A program made the translations under genes and the position numbers. From positions 1 to 56,415 of the forward strand of contig CAKUFI010000010.1 of NCBI GenBank assembly GCA_934647305.1: a stretch of 56,415 nucleotides of DNA, given 5' to 3'. Each line of letters starts with the position of its first letter. Within the stretch, counting starts at the first letter, position 1. The notes beneath the pieces were generated by a model that was not told the DNA's origin, did not search any database, and worked only from the letters and a program-made list of their open reading frames with translations. Source of the stretch: an uncultured Clostridia bacterium (GTDB lineage: Bacteria; Bacillota; Clostridia; Christensenellales; Aristaeellaceae). Of this stretch, positions 24,699 through 32,754 are shown one piece after another.

Positions 24699-25595
24699 AT
24701 GAAGCGTTTACTGGTTTGGCTTGCGCTGCTGGCCCTGTGTCTGACGCCGTGCGCGCGGGCGGAGAACGCGGAGCCTGAGTTCACCATTCCGCCGCCCGGT
24801 GTGAGCATGCTGGAGAAGAAGGCGGAGCTCGAGGAGCAGGAGCGCCTGAACGCGACCGAGCCGCCGCCTGCGTATTCGCAGGAGCAGATCGACGCGCTGC
24901 CCGACGAGGTGTTCGCCCAGTGCGACAGCTACATGGCGGTGCTGCAGGACTCGACCTACCCGATCAGCTTCTACCTGTACTATAAGGGCGACGCGGCGTT
25001 CGGCGGGCGCGAGGTCGCGGGCGTGGCCTTCCCGGACGCGCCGGGGATTGAGTTTTACGAGGTGAAGACGCTCGAGGGCGAGCGGGGGAAAGGCGACCGC
25101 TTCGGCGCGCTGAGCGTCATGACCTGGGCAAGGTTCCACGAGGCCGGGAGGTTCGAGTTCGACTCGGTCGAGCTGACCTTCTCGGACGGCGAAAGGAAGG
25201 CCTGTCCCATCGGCCGGTTCGTGGTCGAGGTGTTCGCGGACGAGGACTCGGACGCGCTGTTCACCTACTCCACGCCCGCGCTGTCCAGCAATCCGACCGA
25301 GCTGGGCTGTATCTACGAAAAGCAGGCCGAGGACGTGGTCGTGCACTCGCTCTACATGGACATACAGGCCGGGTACGAGACCGAGATCGCGGAGAACGAC
25401 GGCGTGTATGAGCTGGAAACGACCTTTACCGGCGGAAGGCCCATCGTGTTCCGGTTCATCCTGCCCCGGGTAGAGGCCAGCGTCGGCGGAAAGGGGCTGT
25501 GGATTTACCCCAAGGTCGGCTGCTACTGCGGCGGAGGCGGCATCACGGAGGAGCGGATGCTGGACGCGTGGTACGCCTGGCAGGAAAACAGTTGA
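24699..25595 (+). CDS. Secreted protein of unknown function
   Basis: The 298-residue product has a signal peptide (MKRLLVWLALLALCLTPCARA) with no clear lipobox, although a Cys lies near the cleavage region. The mature part starts with a Pro/Glu-rich segment, then a beta-rich domain, and ends with a Cys/Gly-rich CYCGGGG near WYAWQENS. I do not recognise the family. It is 95 bases after the membrane XRE gene in the same direction and may be regulated or co-transcribed with it. Confidence 0.65.
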   Translation: MKRLLVWLALLALCLTPCARAENAEPEFTIPPPGVSMLEKKAELEEQERLNATEPPPAYSQEQIDALPDEVFAQCDSYMAVLQDSTYPISFYLYYKGDAAFGGREVAGVAFPDAPGIEFYEVKTLEGERGKGDRFGALSVMTWARFHEAGRFEFDSVELTFSDGERKACPIGRFVVEVFADEDSDALFTYSTPALSSNPTELGCIYEKQAEDVVVHSLYMDIQAGYETEIAENDGVYELETTFTGGRPIVFRFILPRVEASVGGKGLWIYPKVGCYCGGGGITEERMLDAWYAWQENS

Positions 25596-25603
25596 TGATG
25601 ATT

Positions 25604-25630
25604 GCACCCTCGACCGGTTGTCGGGGGTGC
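25604..25630 (+). terminator. Hairpin between convergent genes
   Basis: GCACCC-CGAC faces GTCG-GGGTGC with a mismatch, followed by TCTTCT. It lies between the stop of the secreted-protein gene and the stop of the AraC gene and may act on both strands. Confidence 0.65.
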
Positions 25631-25634
25631 TCTT

Positions 25635-26447
25635 CTATCGCGTGCGGGCGAATTCGGTCGGGGAAAGGCCGACCTGCCTGCGGAACAGGCGGCCAAAGTA
25701 GTTCTGGCCGGAAAAGCCGACCATTTCGGCGATTTCAGCAATGGAAAGCGAGGTCTTGAGCAGCAGCTCCTTGGCGTTTTCGATGCGCGCGCGGTTCAGG
25801 TAGGCAAGCGGGGTCAGGCCGGTCATGGCCTTGAACAGGTGAGAAAATCGGCTCACGCTGAGCGAGCACAGCCCGGCATAGTAGGAAAGCGGGCGATTTT
25901 GGGCGCATTCCTGGTTCATCAGCAGGCAGACGCGGTCGATGCGCGAGCGATCCCTGAAAAGGGAGGGCGCGTCCAGCTCGGCGAGCTGCCGGCCGATCAG
26001 GCTCAGCAGCTGCCACAGGTACGCGCCCAGCAGCTCGTCGGTCAGGGGCCTTGAGAGCGTCTGCTCGGTCAGCATCTGCTCGAAAAGCGCCTCAATCGCG
26101 CGGTTTTTGCCCAGGTATCGCACCGCGTGCCCCCACAACCCGGCCCGGCGCAGCAGTGTCTCGCAGCCCGTGCCTGAAAAGTGCAGGTAGCAGGACACCG
26201 ACTGATCCGCGCCGCGAAAGGCGTAGTCCTGCGGCTCGCCGGGCAGAAACAGAACCAGGCTCCCCTCCGGCGCGGAGAGCGTCCGGCCGTCCCTGCGCAC
26301 CGTGCAGCAGCCGCGCGCGATATAGAGCAGGTGGTAATCCAGGCGGCCGTGCGGGCGCACCTGGTGCGCGTCGACCTCGCCCAGGTTCTGTATGCCGCAG
26401 TTGTTTACGTGCAGGTATTCGGTCGAAACCGCTTCGGTGGTGAGCAT
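25635..26447 (-). CDS. AraC-family transcription regulator
   Basis: The 270-residue protein has an N-terminal cupin-like ligand domain (HGRLDYHLLYIARG, LFLPGEPQDYAF) and a C-terminal double HTH (SVSRFSHLFKAMTGLTPLAY, SIAEIAEMVGFSGQNYFGRL). It is divergent from nagB-nagA-GH20, so control of amino-sugar use is likely. The ATG at 26447 follows GGGAGG; the longer reading frame includes the promoter and is rejected. Confidence 0.85.
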   Translation of the reverse strand: MLTTEAVSTEYLHVNNCGIQNLGEVDAHQVRPHGRLDYHLLYIARGCCTVRRDGRTLSAPEGSLVLFLPGEPQDYAFRGADQSVSCYLHFSGTGCETLLRRAGLWGHAVRYLGKNRAIEALFEQMLTEQTLSRPLTDELLGAYLWQLLSLIGRQLAELDAPSLFRDRSRIDRVCLLMNQECAQNRPLSYYAGLCSLSVSRFSHLFKAMTGLTPLAYLNRARIENAKELLLKTSLSIAEIAEMVGFSGQNYFGRLFRRQVGLSPTEFARTR

Positions 26448-26469
26448 GAAGACGCCTCCCTTCGCAGTC

Positions 26470-26498
26470 ATTATAGCGCGGGCGAGCCGATGCGTCAA
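26470..26498 (-). promoter_or_regulatory. Promoter of the AraC-family gene
   Basis: Read leftward: TTGACG (26498-26493), 17 bases, TATAAT (26475-26470), 23 bases upstream of the ATG at 26447. It is close to consensus. Confidence 0.8.
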
Positions 26499-26542
26499 GC
26501 GGGCGATAGCAGGATTGTGCGAAAAGACAGCAGAATTCGTCG

Positions 26543-26571
26543 TAGACTGGACGGAAAATATCGTGTAAACT
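26543..26571 (+). promoter_or_regulatory. Weak promoter of the nagB-nagA-GH20 operon
   Basis: TAGACT (26543-26548), 17 bases, TAAACT (26566-26571), each matching consensus at four of six positions. A weak promoter fits activation by the divergent AraC protein. No AraC binding repeats could be assigned with confidence. Confidence 0.5.
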
Positions 26572-26610
26572 GAAAGGAGGGAAAGACCGATTACAGGAGG
26601 GTGAAGGATT

Positions 26611-27459
26611 ATGGATATCAACCGCATTCCGAGAAATCAGCTGGGCATGGGCAGTCACATCGCGCTTGAACCGTGCGAAACGGAGCACGACCTGTACTGG
26701 AAGATGGCCATCGAGGTGCTCGAGGTCATCGCGGAGAACAACAAAAGGGGCGAGCCCACCGTCATGATCGTGCCCTACGGCCCCCTGGGCCCGTACAGCC
26801 GACTGGTGTACCTGGTGAACAAGTATCGCGTGAGCCTGAAAAGCTGCTGCTTCATCAATATGGACGAGTACCTCGCCGACGAGCGCACCTATATCGCCGC
26901 CGACGACCCGCTGTCCTTCCGCGGCGGCATGAACCGGATCTTCTACAGCCGGATCGACCCCGAGCTGAACGTGCTGCCCGAAAACCGCCTGTTCCCGGAG
27001 CCGGGCTGCGAGCACCGCGTGCTGGACAAAGTCCGCGAGTACGGCAGGCTGGACATGGCCTGGGGCGGCGTGGGCGTGAACGGACACTTCGCGTTCAACG
27101 AGCCGCCGGAGCCGGGCGAGGCCTGCACGAACGAGCAGTTCATGGCGCGTCCCACCCGCGTGCTGCGCATTTCCCGCGAGACGCGCACGATCAACGCCTT
27201 CATGAACTGCGGCGGCGACCTGACCGGCATCCCCGAGTACTGCATCACCGTGGGCATGAAGGAGATCTTTATGGCGAAGAAGGTGCGCATGTGCATGCCG
27301 CGCGACTGGAACGCGGGCGCGCTGCGCAAGATTCTGCACGGCGAGGTGACGGCGCGCGTGCCCTGCTCGCTGTTCCAGCTGCATCCGGACGCGAAGCTGT
27401 ACGCCGCTGAGGTGGCGCTGGCCAGTCCCGTGCCCGAAATCCGGGTGTACAACAAATGA
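26611..27459 (+). CDS. nagB: Glucosamine-6-phosphate deaminase family protein
   Basis: The 282-residue enzyme should convert glucosamine 6-phosphate to fructose 6-phosphate and ammonia. NMDEY gives Asp85 and GVGVNGHFAFNEP gives His159 and Glu164, the catalytic positions; Asn157 replaces the Asp of the E. coli enzyme, as in Gram-positive homologues. The C-terminal SLFQLHPDAKL also fits. It is somewhat longer at the N terminus than the usual 240-266 residues. The start has AGGAGGG, and its stop overlaps nagA. Confidence 0.85.
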   Translation: MDINRIPRNQLGMGSHIALEPCETEHDLYWKMAIEVLEVIAENNKRGEPTVMIVPYGPLGPYSRLVYLVNKYRVSLKSCCFINMDEYLADERTYIAADDPLSFRGGMNRIFYSRIDPELNVLPENRLFPEPGCEHRVLDKVREYGRLDMAWGGVGVNGHFAFNEPPEPGEACTNEQFMARPTRVLRISRETRTINAFMNCGGDLTGIPEYCITVGMKEIFMAKKVRMCMPRDWNAGALRKILHGEVTARVPCSLFQLHPDAKLYAAEVALASPVPEIRVYNK

Positions 27460-28631
27460 GCGGGCGGCTGTTCGTGACGGGCGGGCAGGTCGTTCGCCCG
27501 GACGGCGCGCGCCGGGCGGCGCTGGTGGTCGAGGACGGGCGGATACTGGACGCGGACTATCGCGGCGAAATCCCCGAAAACGCGCGGGCGCTGGACGCGC
27601 GGGGCAGGTATGTGCTGCCCGGCCTGGTCGAGATTCACGCGCACGGCGGGGGCGGCTGCGACTTCATGGACGCGACGCGGGAGGCCTTCGAGACGGTGGT
27701 CTGTACGCACATGCGTCACGGCGCGACCACCATACTGCCCACGACGGTGGCCTGCGAGGCCGAGGAAATGCGCGAGCTGTTTGAACTGTACCGGCGGATG
27801 CGCCAGGGCAGACTGGGAAACGCGCTGGGCGGCGTACACCTGGAGGGGCCGTTTATCTCCCAGGCCATGCGCGGCGCGCAGAACCCCGCGCACATCCGCG
27901 CGCCCCAAATGGCCGAGGTGGACGCGCTGATGGCCGAGGCGGGCGATTTGATCCGCCTGATCACCGCCGCGCCGGAGCTGGAGGGCATGCAGTACCTGGC
28001 GAAGCGCGCGGGAGAGAGGGGGATTGCGCTGTCCTCCGGCCACTCGGACGCGACCTTTGAGCAGATTGCGCGCGGATACGAGTGGGGCTTTCGGCACATC
28101 ACGCACATGTACTCCAACACGCCCACCGTGCGCAAGATCAACCAGCGGGTGCGGGCAGGCATTCTGGAATTCGCCTGGCTGACCGACGACGTGCGCGTCG
28201 AGCTGATCGGCGACGGGCGGCACGTGCCCTGCGAGGTGCTGCGCCTGGCGCTCAAGATCAAGGGCGCGGACAAAATTAACCTGACCAGCGACGCCATGCG
28301 CGCCGCCGGAACCGACGCAAAGGAGAGCTACCTGGGCGCGATCCGCCCTGAAAACCGGGTGATCGTCGAGGACGGCGTGGCCAAGCTGCCCGACCGGAGC
28401 TTCTACGCGGGCAGCATCGCGACCGCAGACCGGATGCTCGCCTGGGCGGTGAACGAGTGCGGCGTGCCCCTTCACGAGGCCGTGCGCATGCTGTCGCTCA
28501 GCCCGGCGAAGGTCGTGGGGCTGGACGGGCAAAAGGGCAGCCTGGACAATGGCAAGGACGCGGACTTCCTGCTGGCCGACGAGCAGCTTCGGGTGGAGCA
28601 GGTCTTCCTGCGCGGAGAAAGGATGTTTTGA
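27456..28631 (+). CDS. nagA: N-acetylglucosamine-6-phosphate deacetylase
   Basis: The 391-residue amidohydrolase has HAHGGGG (His61, His63), HLEGPF (Glu130), SGHSD (His196), HITHMYS (His217) and TSDAM (Asp279), the known metal and catalytic positions. It removes acetate from GlcNAc-6-P, feeding NagB. The start overlaps the nagB stop by four bases. Confidence 0.93.
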   Translation: MSGRLFVTGGQVVRPDGARRAALVVEDGRILDADYRGEIPENARALDARGRYVLPGLVEIHAHGGGGCDFMDATREAFETVVCTHMRHGATTILPTTVACEAEEMRELFELYRRMRQGRLGNALGGVHLEGPFISQAMRGAQNPAHIRAPQMAEVDALMAEAGDLIRLITAAPELEGMQYLAKRAGERGIALSSGHSDATFEQIARGYEWGFRHITHMYSNTPTVRKINQRVRAGILEFAWLTDDVRVELIGDGRHVPCEVLRLALKIKGADKINLTSDAMRAAGTDAKESYLGAIRPENRVIVEDGVAKLPDRSFYAGSIATADRMLAWAVNECGVPLHEAVRMLSLSPAKVVGLDGQKGSLDNGKDADFLLADEQLRVEQVFLRGERMF

Positions 28632-28633
28632 GG

Positions 28634-30508
28634 ATGAAAATCGAATGGATGAACCTGCCTGAAAGATACGCGGCAGGCATGCGCGATTTTCTGCGCTTTC
28701 ATGGGATCGAGGAGGGAGAAGGCGGCCTTCGCGTGCGCCTCGCGCCCAATCAGAAAGAAGGAATCGCGATTTCCAGGGAGGACGATGAGGTCGAGCTCCG
28801 GCTGGACGACGCGGGGCGCGTCTATCGCGCGCTGACCCTCCTGAAAACGCACGCGGACGAGCGGCGGTTTGAGTACGCCGAGGGAAGGTATTTCGATACC
28901 TGCGGCGCGATGTTCGACGGCTCGCAGGCCAGCTCGCTTTTGAACGTGGCCAGCTGCAAAAAGCTGATGCTCGCGCTGGCAGGCATGGGCTACAACCAGC
29001 TGATGCTCTACTGCGAGGACTGCTACGAGCTGCCCGGCGAGCCCTATTGGGGCAACATGCGCCCGCGCTTTTCTCAGGCCGATTTCCGCGCGCTGGACGA
29101 CTACGCCGATTCGCTGGGACTCGAGCTGGTGCCCTGCATTCAGACGCTGGGACACCTGACCGAGGCCATCAAGCGCCCGCCCTACGCGCGCCTGGCCGAC
29201 ACGAAGAGCGTGCTGATGGTGGACGAGGAGGCGACCTACGCCTTCCTCGAAAAGATGATCGCGTCGGTGTCCGGCTGCTTTCGGAGCCGCCGGATTCACC
29301 TGGGGCTGGACGAGGCCTGGGACCTGGGGCTGGGCGATCACCTGAAAAAGTACGGCTACGAGACGCAGGCCGAGCTGATGGACAGGCACGTCGCGCGCGT
29401 GTATGAGATCGTGCGCGGGCTCGGTCTGACCCCGATGATGTGGGCGGACATGTACTTCCGCGCCCGGTGTGAGAGCGGCGGGTACTATGAGCCGCAGGTG
29501 CGCTTTACGCAGGCCGACCGCGAGCGCGTGCCCGAGGAAATGCGGCTGATCTACTGGGACTACTACCACGCCTCGCCGGACATGTACGAGGCGATGATCG
29601 ACCGGTACATGGAGCTGACCGACCTGAAGAAGCTGGTGTTCGCGGGCTGCGCGCGCAACGTGCGCACCTTCGCCAGTCACTATCACAAGACCGTGATCAC
29701 CACCAACCCGGCGCTGACCGTGTGCAAGGAAAAGGGCGTGCGCGAGGTGTTCGCCACCGTCTGGGGCGACGATCACCGCGAGAGCAGCACCTTCGCCGTG
29801 CTGCCCGGGCTGCAGCTGTTTGCCGAGCACATGTACAGGGAAGCGCCCGACGAGGACTGGGTCAGGGCGCGGTTCGAGGCCTGCGCCTGCGCCTCCTGGG
29901 AGGCGTTTATGGATGTGGACCGGCTGGACGCGGTGCCCGGCTTTAACGGCGACAACGACGAAAACCTGTCGCCCAGCCGCGCCATCCTGTGGCAGGATCC
30001 GCTGCTGGGGCTGCTGGACGCGGATTTGGGCGAGTTCGACTTTGCGCCGCACTACCGGCGACTGGCCGGATCGCTTTGCGCCGACGCGCAGGCAAACCCG
30101 CAGTATGCCGACGTGTTCGAGTTTTACGCGGCGCTGGCCCGCGTGCTGGAGCGGAAGGCGGGACTGGGCCGCGCGCTGTACGCGGCGTATCAGGCGGGCG
30201 ACCGCGATGCGCTCAGGCGGCTGGCCGACTCGCTGCCCGAGCTTGAGGCGCGCATGCAGGCGTTGAGGCGCGCGCACCGTGCGCACTTCTTTACCGAGTA
30301 TAAGCCGGTCGGCTGGGAGGTGCTGGACATCCGCTATGGCGGTGCGATCATGCGGCTGGATACGGCGAAGGCGCGCCTTGACGACTACCTGAGCGGGAAA
30401 ATCGACCATATCGAGGAGCTGGAGGAGCAGCGCCTGAGCTTCAGCGGAACCGGCCGTCTGCGCCAGGGACTGAACTATCTCGACATTTGCAGCGCAAGCC
30501 GAGTTTGA
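28634..30508 (+). CDS. GH20-like beta-N-acetylhexosaminidase, cytoplasmic
   Basis: The 624-residue protein has a GH20-type barrel: GYNQLMLYCED, then PCIQTLGHLTEA, and IHLGLDEAWDLG, with Asp226-Glu227 as the expected substrate-assisted pair. The usual GGDE is LDE here. There is no signal peptide, so it would act on imported GlcNAc-containing oligosaccharides and supply nagA/nagB after phosphorylation. It starts three bases after nagA; a longer in-frame ORF is a shadow of nagA. Confidence 0.8.
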   Translation: MKIEWMNLPERYAAGMRDFLRFHGIEEGEGGLRVRLAPNQKEGIAISREDDEVELRLDDAGRVYRALTLLKTHADERRFEYAEGRYFDTCGAMFDGSQASSLLNVASCKKLMLALAGMGYNQLMLYCEDCYELPGEPYWGNMRPRFSQADFRALDDYADSLGLELVPCIQTLGHLTEAIKRPPYARLADTKSVLMVDEEATYAFLEKMIASVSGCFRSRRIHLGLDEAWDLGLGDHLKKYGYETQAELMDRHVARVYEIVRGLGLTPMMWADMYFRARCESGGYYEPQVRFTQADRERVPEEMRLIYWDYYHASPDMYEAMIDRYMELTDLKKLVFAGCARNVRTFASHYHKTVITTNPALTVCKEKGVREVFATVWGDDHRESSTFAVLPGLQLFAEHMYREAPDEDWVRARFEACACASWEAFMDVDRLDAVPGFNGDNDENLSPSRAILWQDPLLGLLDADLGEFDFAPHYRRLAGSLCADAQANPQYADVFEFYAALARVLERKAGLGRALYAAYQAGDRDALRRLADSLPELEARMQALRRAHRAHFFTEYKPVGWEVLDIRYGGAIMRLDTAKARLDDYLSGKIDHIEELEEQRLSFSGTGRLRQGLNYLDICSASRV

Positions 30509-30521
30509 AGGGGAATTCTTC

Positions 30522-30571
30522 AACGCCTGTCCGTTTGGCGCGTATATCGTGCCGTCCGGGCAGGCGTTTTT
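30522..30571 (+). terminator. Terminator of the nag operon
   Basis: AACGCCTG-CC (from 30522) pairs with GG-CAGGCGTT, enclosing a GGC/GCC stem; five T follow at 30567-30571. It lies 14 bases past the GH20 stop. Confidence 0.85.
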
Positions 30572-30573
30572 GC

Positions 30574-30707
30574 TTGACAGGCGACTCAACCGGCGGTAGA
30601 ATTACAGAAAAGGCATACGACAGCCCAGACTCAACCGGAGGTAGAATTCGAAAAGGGGCGGCTCAACGAACGCGTTATGGACAAAAAAGGGGCGGCTCTG
30701 GTACAAT
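30574..30707 (+). promoter_or_regulatory. Two candidate promoters with a duplicated segment
   Basis: Promoter 1: TTGACA (30574-30579), 17 bases, TAGAAT (30597-30602). Promoter 2: TGGACA (30678-30683), 18 bases, TACAAT (30702-30707). Between them GACTCAACCGGNGGTAGAATT is repeated, so the -10 region of promoter 1 has been copied without its -35 box; GGGGCGGCTC also occurs twice. Both drive the gene at 30740. Confidence 0.65.
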
Positions 30708-30739
30708 GAAGCCACCAAAACGCAAGGAGGAACACGGCG

Positions 30740-31741
30740 ATGAGTGAAATGAACCTGAACGAGAGGATCTACGAACTGAGGCGCGAGCGCGAGTGGACGC
30801 AGGAGCAGCTGGCGCAGAAGCTGGGCGTTTCCTATCAGGCGGTGAGCAAGTGGGAGAACGCGCAGGCCTGCCCGGACATCTCGCTGCTGCCCGCGATTGC
30901 CGACCTGTTCGAGGTGAGCATCGACTCGCTGTTCGGCCGGGAGAAGCAGTGTGTGCAGGCCGACCTGCCCTGGGAGGACGATCAGGCGTTCCACCTGGCG
31001 ATCTACGCGGGCCGCAGGCTGGTGAGCGAGCAGGAGATCAAGAAGCTGGCCGGAAAGGGCGAGGTCTGCACCGTGCGCTACGCGGGCGAGGCGCGGGACG
31101 TGTACTGCCTGCTGAACCTTCTGTGCGAGGCGGACGTGCAGGGCAGCGTGCAGGCGGGCGGCGGCGTAACCTGCAGCGGGGACGTGGGCGGCAGTGTGCA
31201 GGCAGGCGCTGTGACCTGCGGCGACGTGGGTGGCAGCGTCGAGGCGAGCGCTGTGACCTGCGGCGACGTGGCGGGCGACGTGCACAGCGGCAGCATCAAG
31301 TGCGGTGACATCGAGGGCAGCGTGACCAGCGACAGCGTCAAGTGCGGCGACATCGAGGGCAACGTGCAGGCGGCCGGCGATGTGAACTGCGGCGACGTGG
31401 GCGGCAGCGTGCAGGTGAAGGACGGCGGCGACGTGAACTGCGGCGACGTGGAGGGCGACGTGGTGGTCAAGGACGGCGGCAGCATGGAGTGCGGCGACGT
31501 GAACGGCAACGTGCAGGTGAACGGCAAGCTGACCTGCGACGAGATCAGCGGCAGCGTGACCTGCACCTCTCCGGACGGCAAGCCCGCCGACGGCGCGAAG
31601 GTCGTGACCCACAGGATGCAGAAGGTGCGCCACGAGTGGAAGACGGACGACGGGCGGGAGCTTTCCGTCGAGTGGTACGCGCCCAGGAAGGACAAAGACA
31701 AGGACGAAGGCGACAGCGACGAGGACGACGACAACGAATAG
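30740..31741 (+). CDS. XRE HTH protein fused to a Cys-repeat beta-solenoid
   Basis: The 333-residue protein has an HTH at residues about 6-65 (EWTQEQLAQKLGVSYQAVSK), then a linker domain, then nine repeats of about 14-17 residues with consensus V-x-CGD-V-x-G-x-V (residues about 135-280), and an acidic tail. The repeats resemble polymer-forming, bactofilin-like solenoids and place one Cys per turn. Similar fusions occur in Clostridia with unknown function. A protein that both binds DNA and polymerises, or senses redox or metal through a Cys ladder, is possible. AAGGAGG precedes the ATG. Confidence 0.75.
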   Translation: MSEMNLNERIYELRREREWTQEQLAQKLGVSYQAVSKWENAQACPDISLLPAIADLFEVSIDSLFGREKQCVQADLPWEDDQAFHLAIYAGRRLVSEQEIKKLAGKGEVCTVRYAGEARDVYCLLNLLCEADVQGSVQAGGGVTCSGDVGGSVQAGAVTCGDVGGSVEASAVTCGDVAGDVHSGSIKCGDIEGSVTSDSVKCGDIEGNVQAAGDVNCGDVGGSVQVKDGGDVNCGDVEGDVVVKDGGSMECGDVNGNVQVNGKLTCDEISGSVTCTSPDGKPADGAKVVTHRMQKVRHEWKTDDGRELSVEWYAPRKDKDKDEGDSDEDDDNE

Positions 31742-31744
31742 AGC

Positions 31745-32054
31745 GTCCCGGCCCCCGGAAAAACCGGGGGCTCAGCTTGTCAAAAAAGGTTTTGACAAGC
31801 TGGTGGACGGGGAAGCACGCTCCCCCGCCACGACCACCCTCACCAGTTTTTGCTGAAATCTAAGAGATTTCCGGGCGCAAAAACTGCAAGGAAACGATTT
31901 TTGCTCTGGAAAATGAGATTTTCCGGCGCAAAAATCGTCCCGTGCCCACCGTACACGCCGCTGGGCGCGATTGAAAGTTCGAGAGGGCTGCGACCCTCTC
32001 GAGCTCTCCGGGGGTTTTTCGACAGTCCCGGCCCCCGGAAAAACCGGGGGCTTT
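31745..32054 (+). mobile_element. Terminator-nested structured element, copy A
   Basis: An element of 252 bp (31773-32024) lies between two exact 28-bp copies of a terminator hairpin (31745-31772, 32025-32052; stem GCCCCCGG/CCGGGGGC). Only the right copy is followed by TTTT. The element starts with CAGCTTGTCAAAA pairing with TTTTGACAAGCTG and ends TTTTTCGACAGTC; the ends are imperfect inverted repeats. Inside are CAGTTTTTGC/GCAAAAACTG, CGATTTTTGC/GCAAAAATCG and CGAGAGGG/CCCTCTCG stems. No protein is encoded. Insertion by an unknown route is inferred. Confidence 0.75.
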
Positions 32055-32150
32055 TCCTTTTAGAACGAAAACAGGAAGGGCCGCAGGCAATCCCCCGGGC
32101 AAAATACACAGATGTTTTCAGCGTGAACGGTAGATTCTATGACGCTTTTA

Positions 32151-32159
32151 TGATATACT
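32151..32159 (+). promoter_or_regulatory. Extended -10 promoter
   Basis: TGA-TATACT (32151-32159) is an extended -10 box 31 bases upstream of the ATG at 32191. The -35 region (TAGATT) is weak. Confidence 0.5.
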
Positions 32160-32190
32160 AATCAGATCAATCGGAGATTGGGAGGTATCT

Positions 32191-32532
32191 ATGAAGAAAG
32201 CTCTGCCTGTGATCATACTCTGCCTGCTTCCCCTTTCGGCAGCGGTTTATCTGTTTTATTGCCTTGAAACATATTATTCCGTGACGCACAATGACAGCGG
32301 CTTTATTGTATGCACATACTCTATTCTCGCGTTTCTTATATCGCTGATTCTCTGGCTCAAAAACAAAGCCTCTAATAAATATCTGACTGTTCTCTTTGTC
32401 GTATCAACGCTGATATTATGCGGCGTCTTCTATGTTGGAAACAGGATTCCGTTTTGCGTTGAATGCGATCATGTCACGGCAGCAGATCTAGGATTCCTGA
32501 CATATTGGATTGCGCCGATAGACGCAAAATGA
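32191..32532 (+). CDS. Small AT-rich integral membrane protein
   Basis: The 113-residue product has about three hydrophobic helices (residues about 5-25, 40-58, 64-80) and a C-terminal CVEC pair outside or inside the membrane. I do not recognise the family. Codon use is clearly more AT-rich than the neighbours, and the gene lies directly downstream of element A, which suggests acquisition by transfer. GGGAGG precedes the ATG. Confidence 0.65.
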   Translation: MKKALPVIILCLLPLSAAVYLFYCLETYYSVTHNDSGFIVCTYSILAFLISLILWLKNKASNKYLTVLFVVSTLILCGVFYVGNRIPFCVECDHVTAADLGFLTYWIAPIDAK

Positions 32533-32715
32533 GTGAATAGATCACTGGGCGAGTAAATTCTCCGGCCTGTCAAACTGAAAAATCCCTTCGAGAGCTAAAG
32601 GGCGCACTTTGATCCTTTGCTGTTGGAAGCATCAGGCGGCTATCGTCTATGGATAAGGCGTTCGCCGCCGGTAAGACCTTCTGGAAAAGTTTTCGTGCGC
32701 GCGAGCCGCAGGTAT

Positions 32716-32723
32716 GCTATAAT
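32716..32723 (+). promoter_or_regulatory. Promoter -10 of the AI-2E family gene
   Basis: TATAAT at 32718-32723 is preceded by TGC, close to an extended -10. No good -35 box is visible. The start codon of the permease lies at 32755. Confidence 0.55.
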
Positions 32724-32754
32724 GGAGGCAGCGACATGGAAAGGAATTTGGAAA

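Noticed and set aside
31773..32024. Group II intron remnant in the terminator-nested element
   Set aside because: No GUGYG-like start, no recognisable domain V and no reverse transcriptase were seen; the flanking duplication also does not fit.
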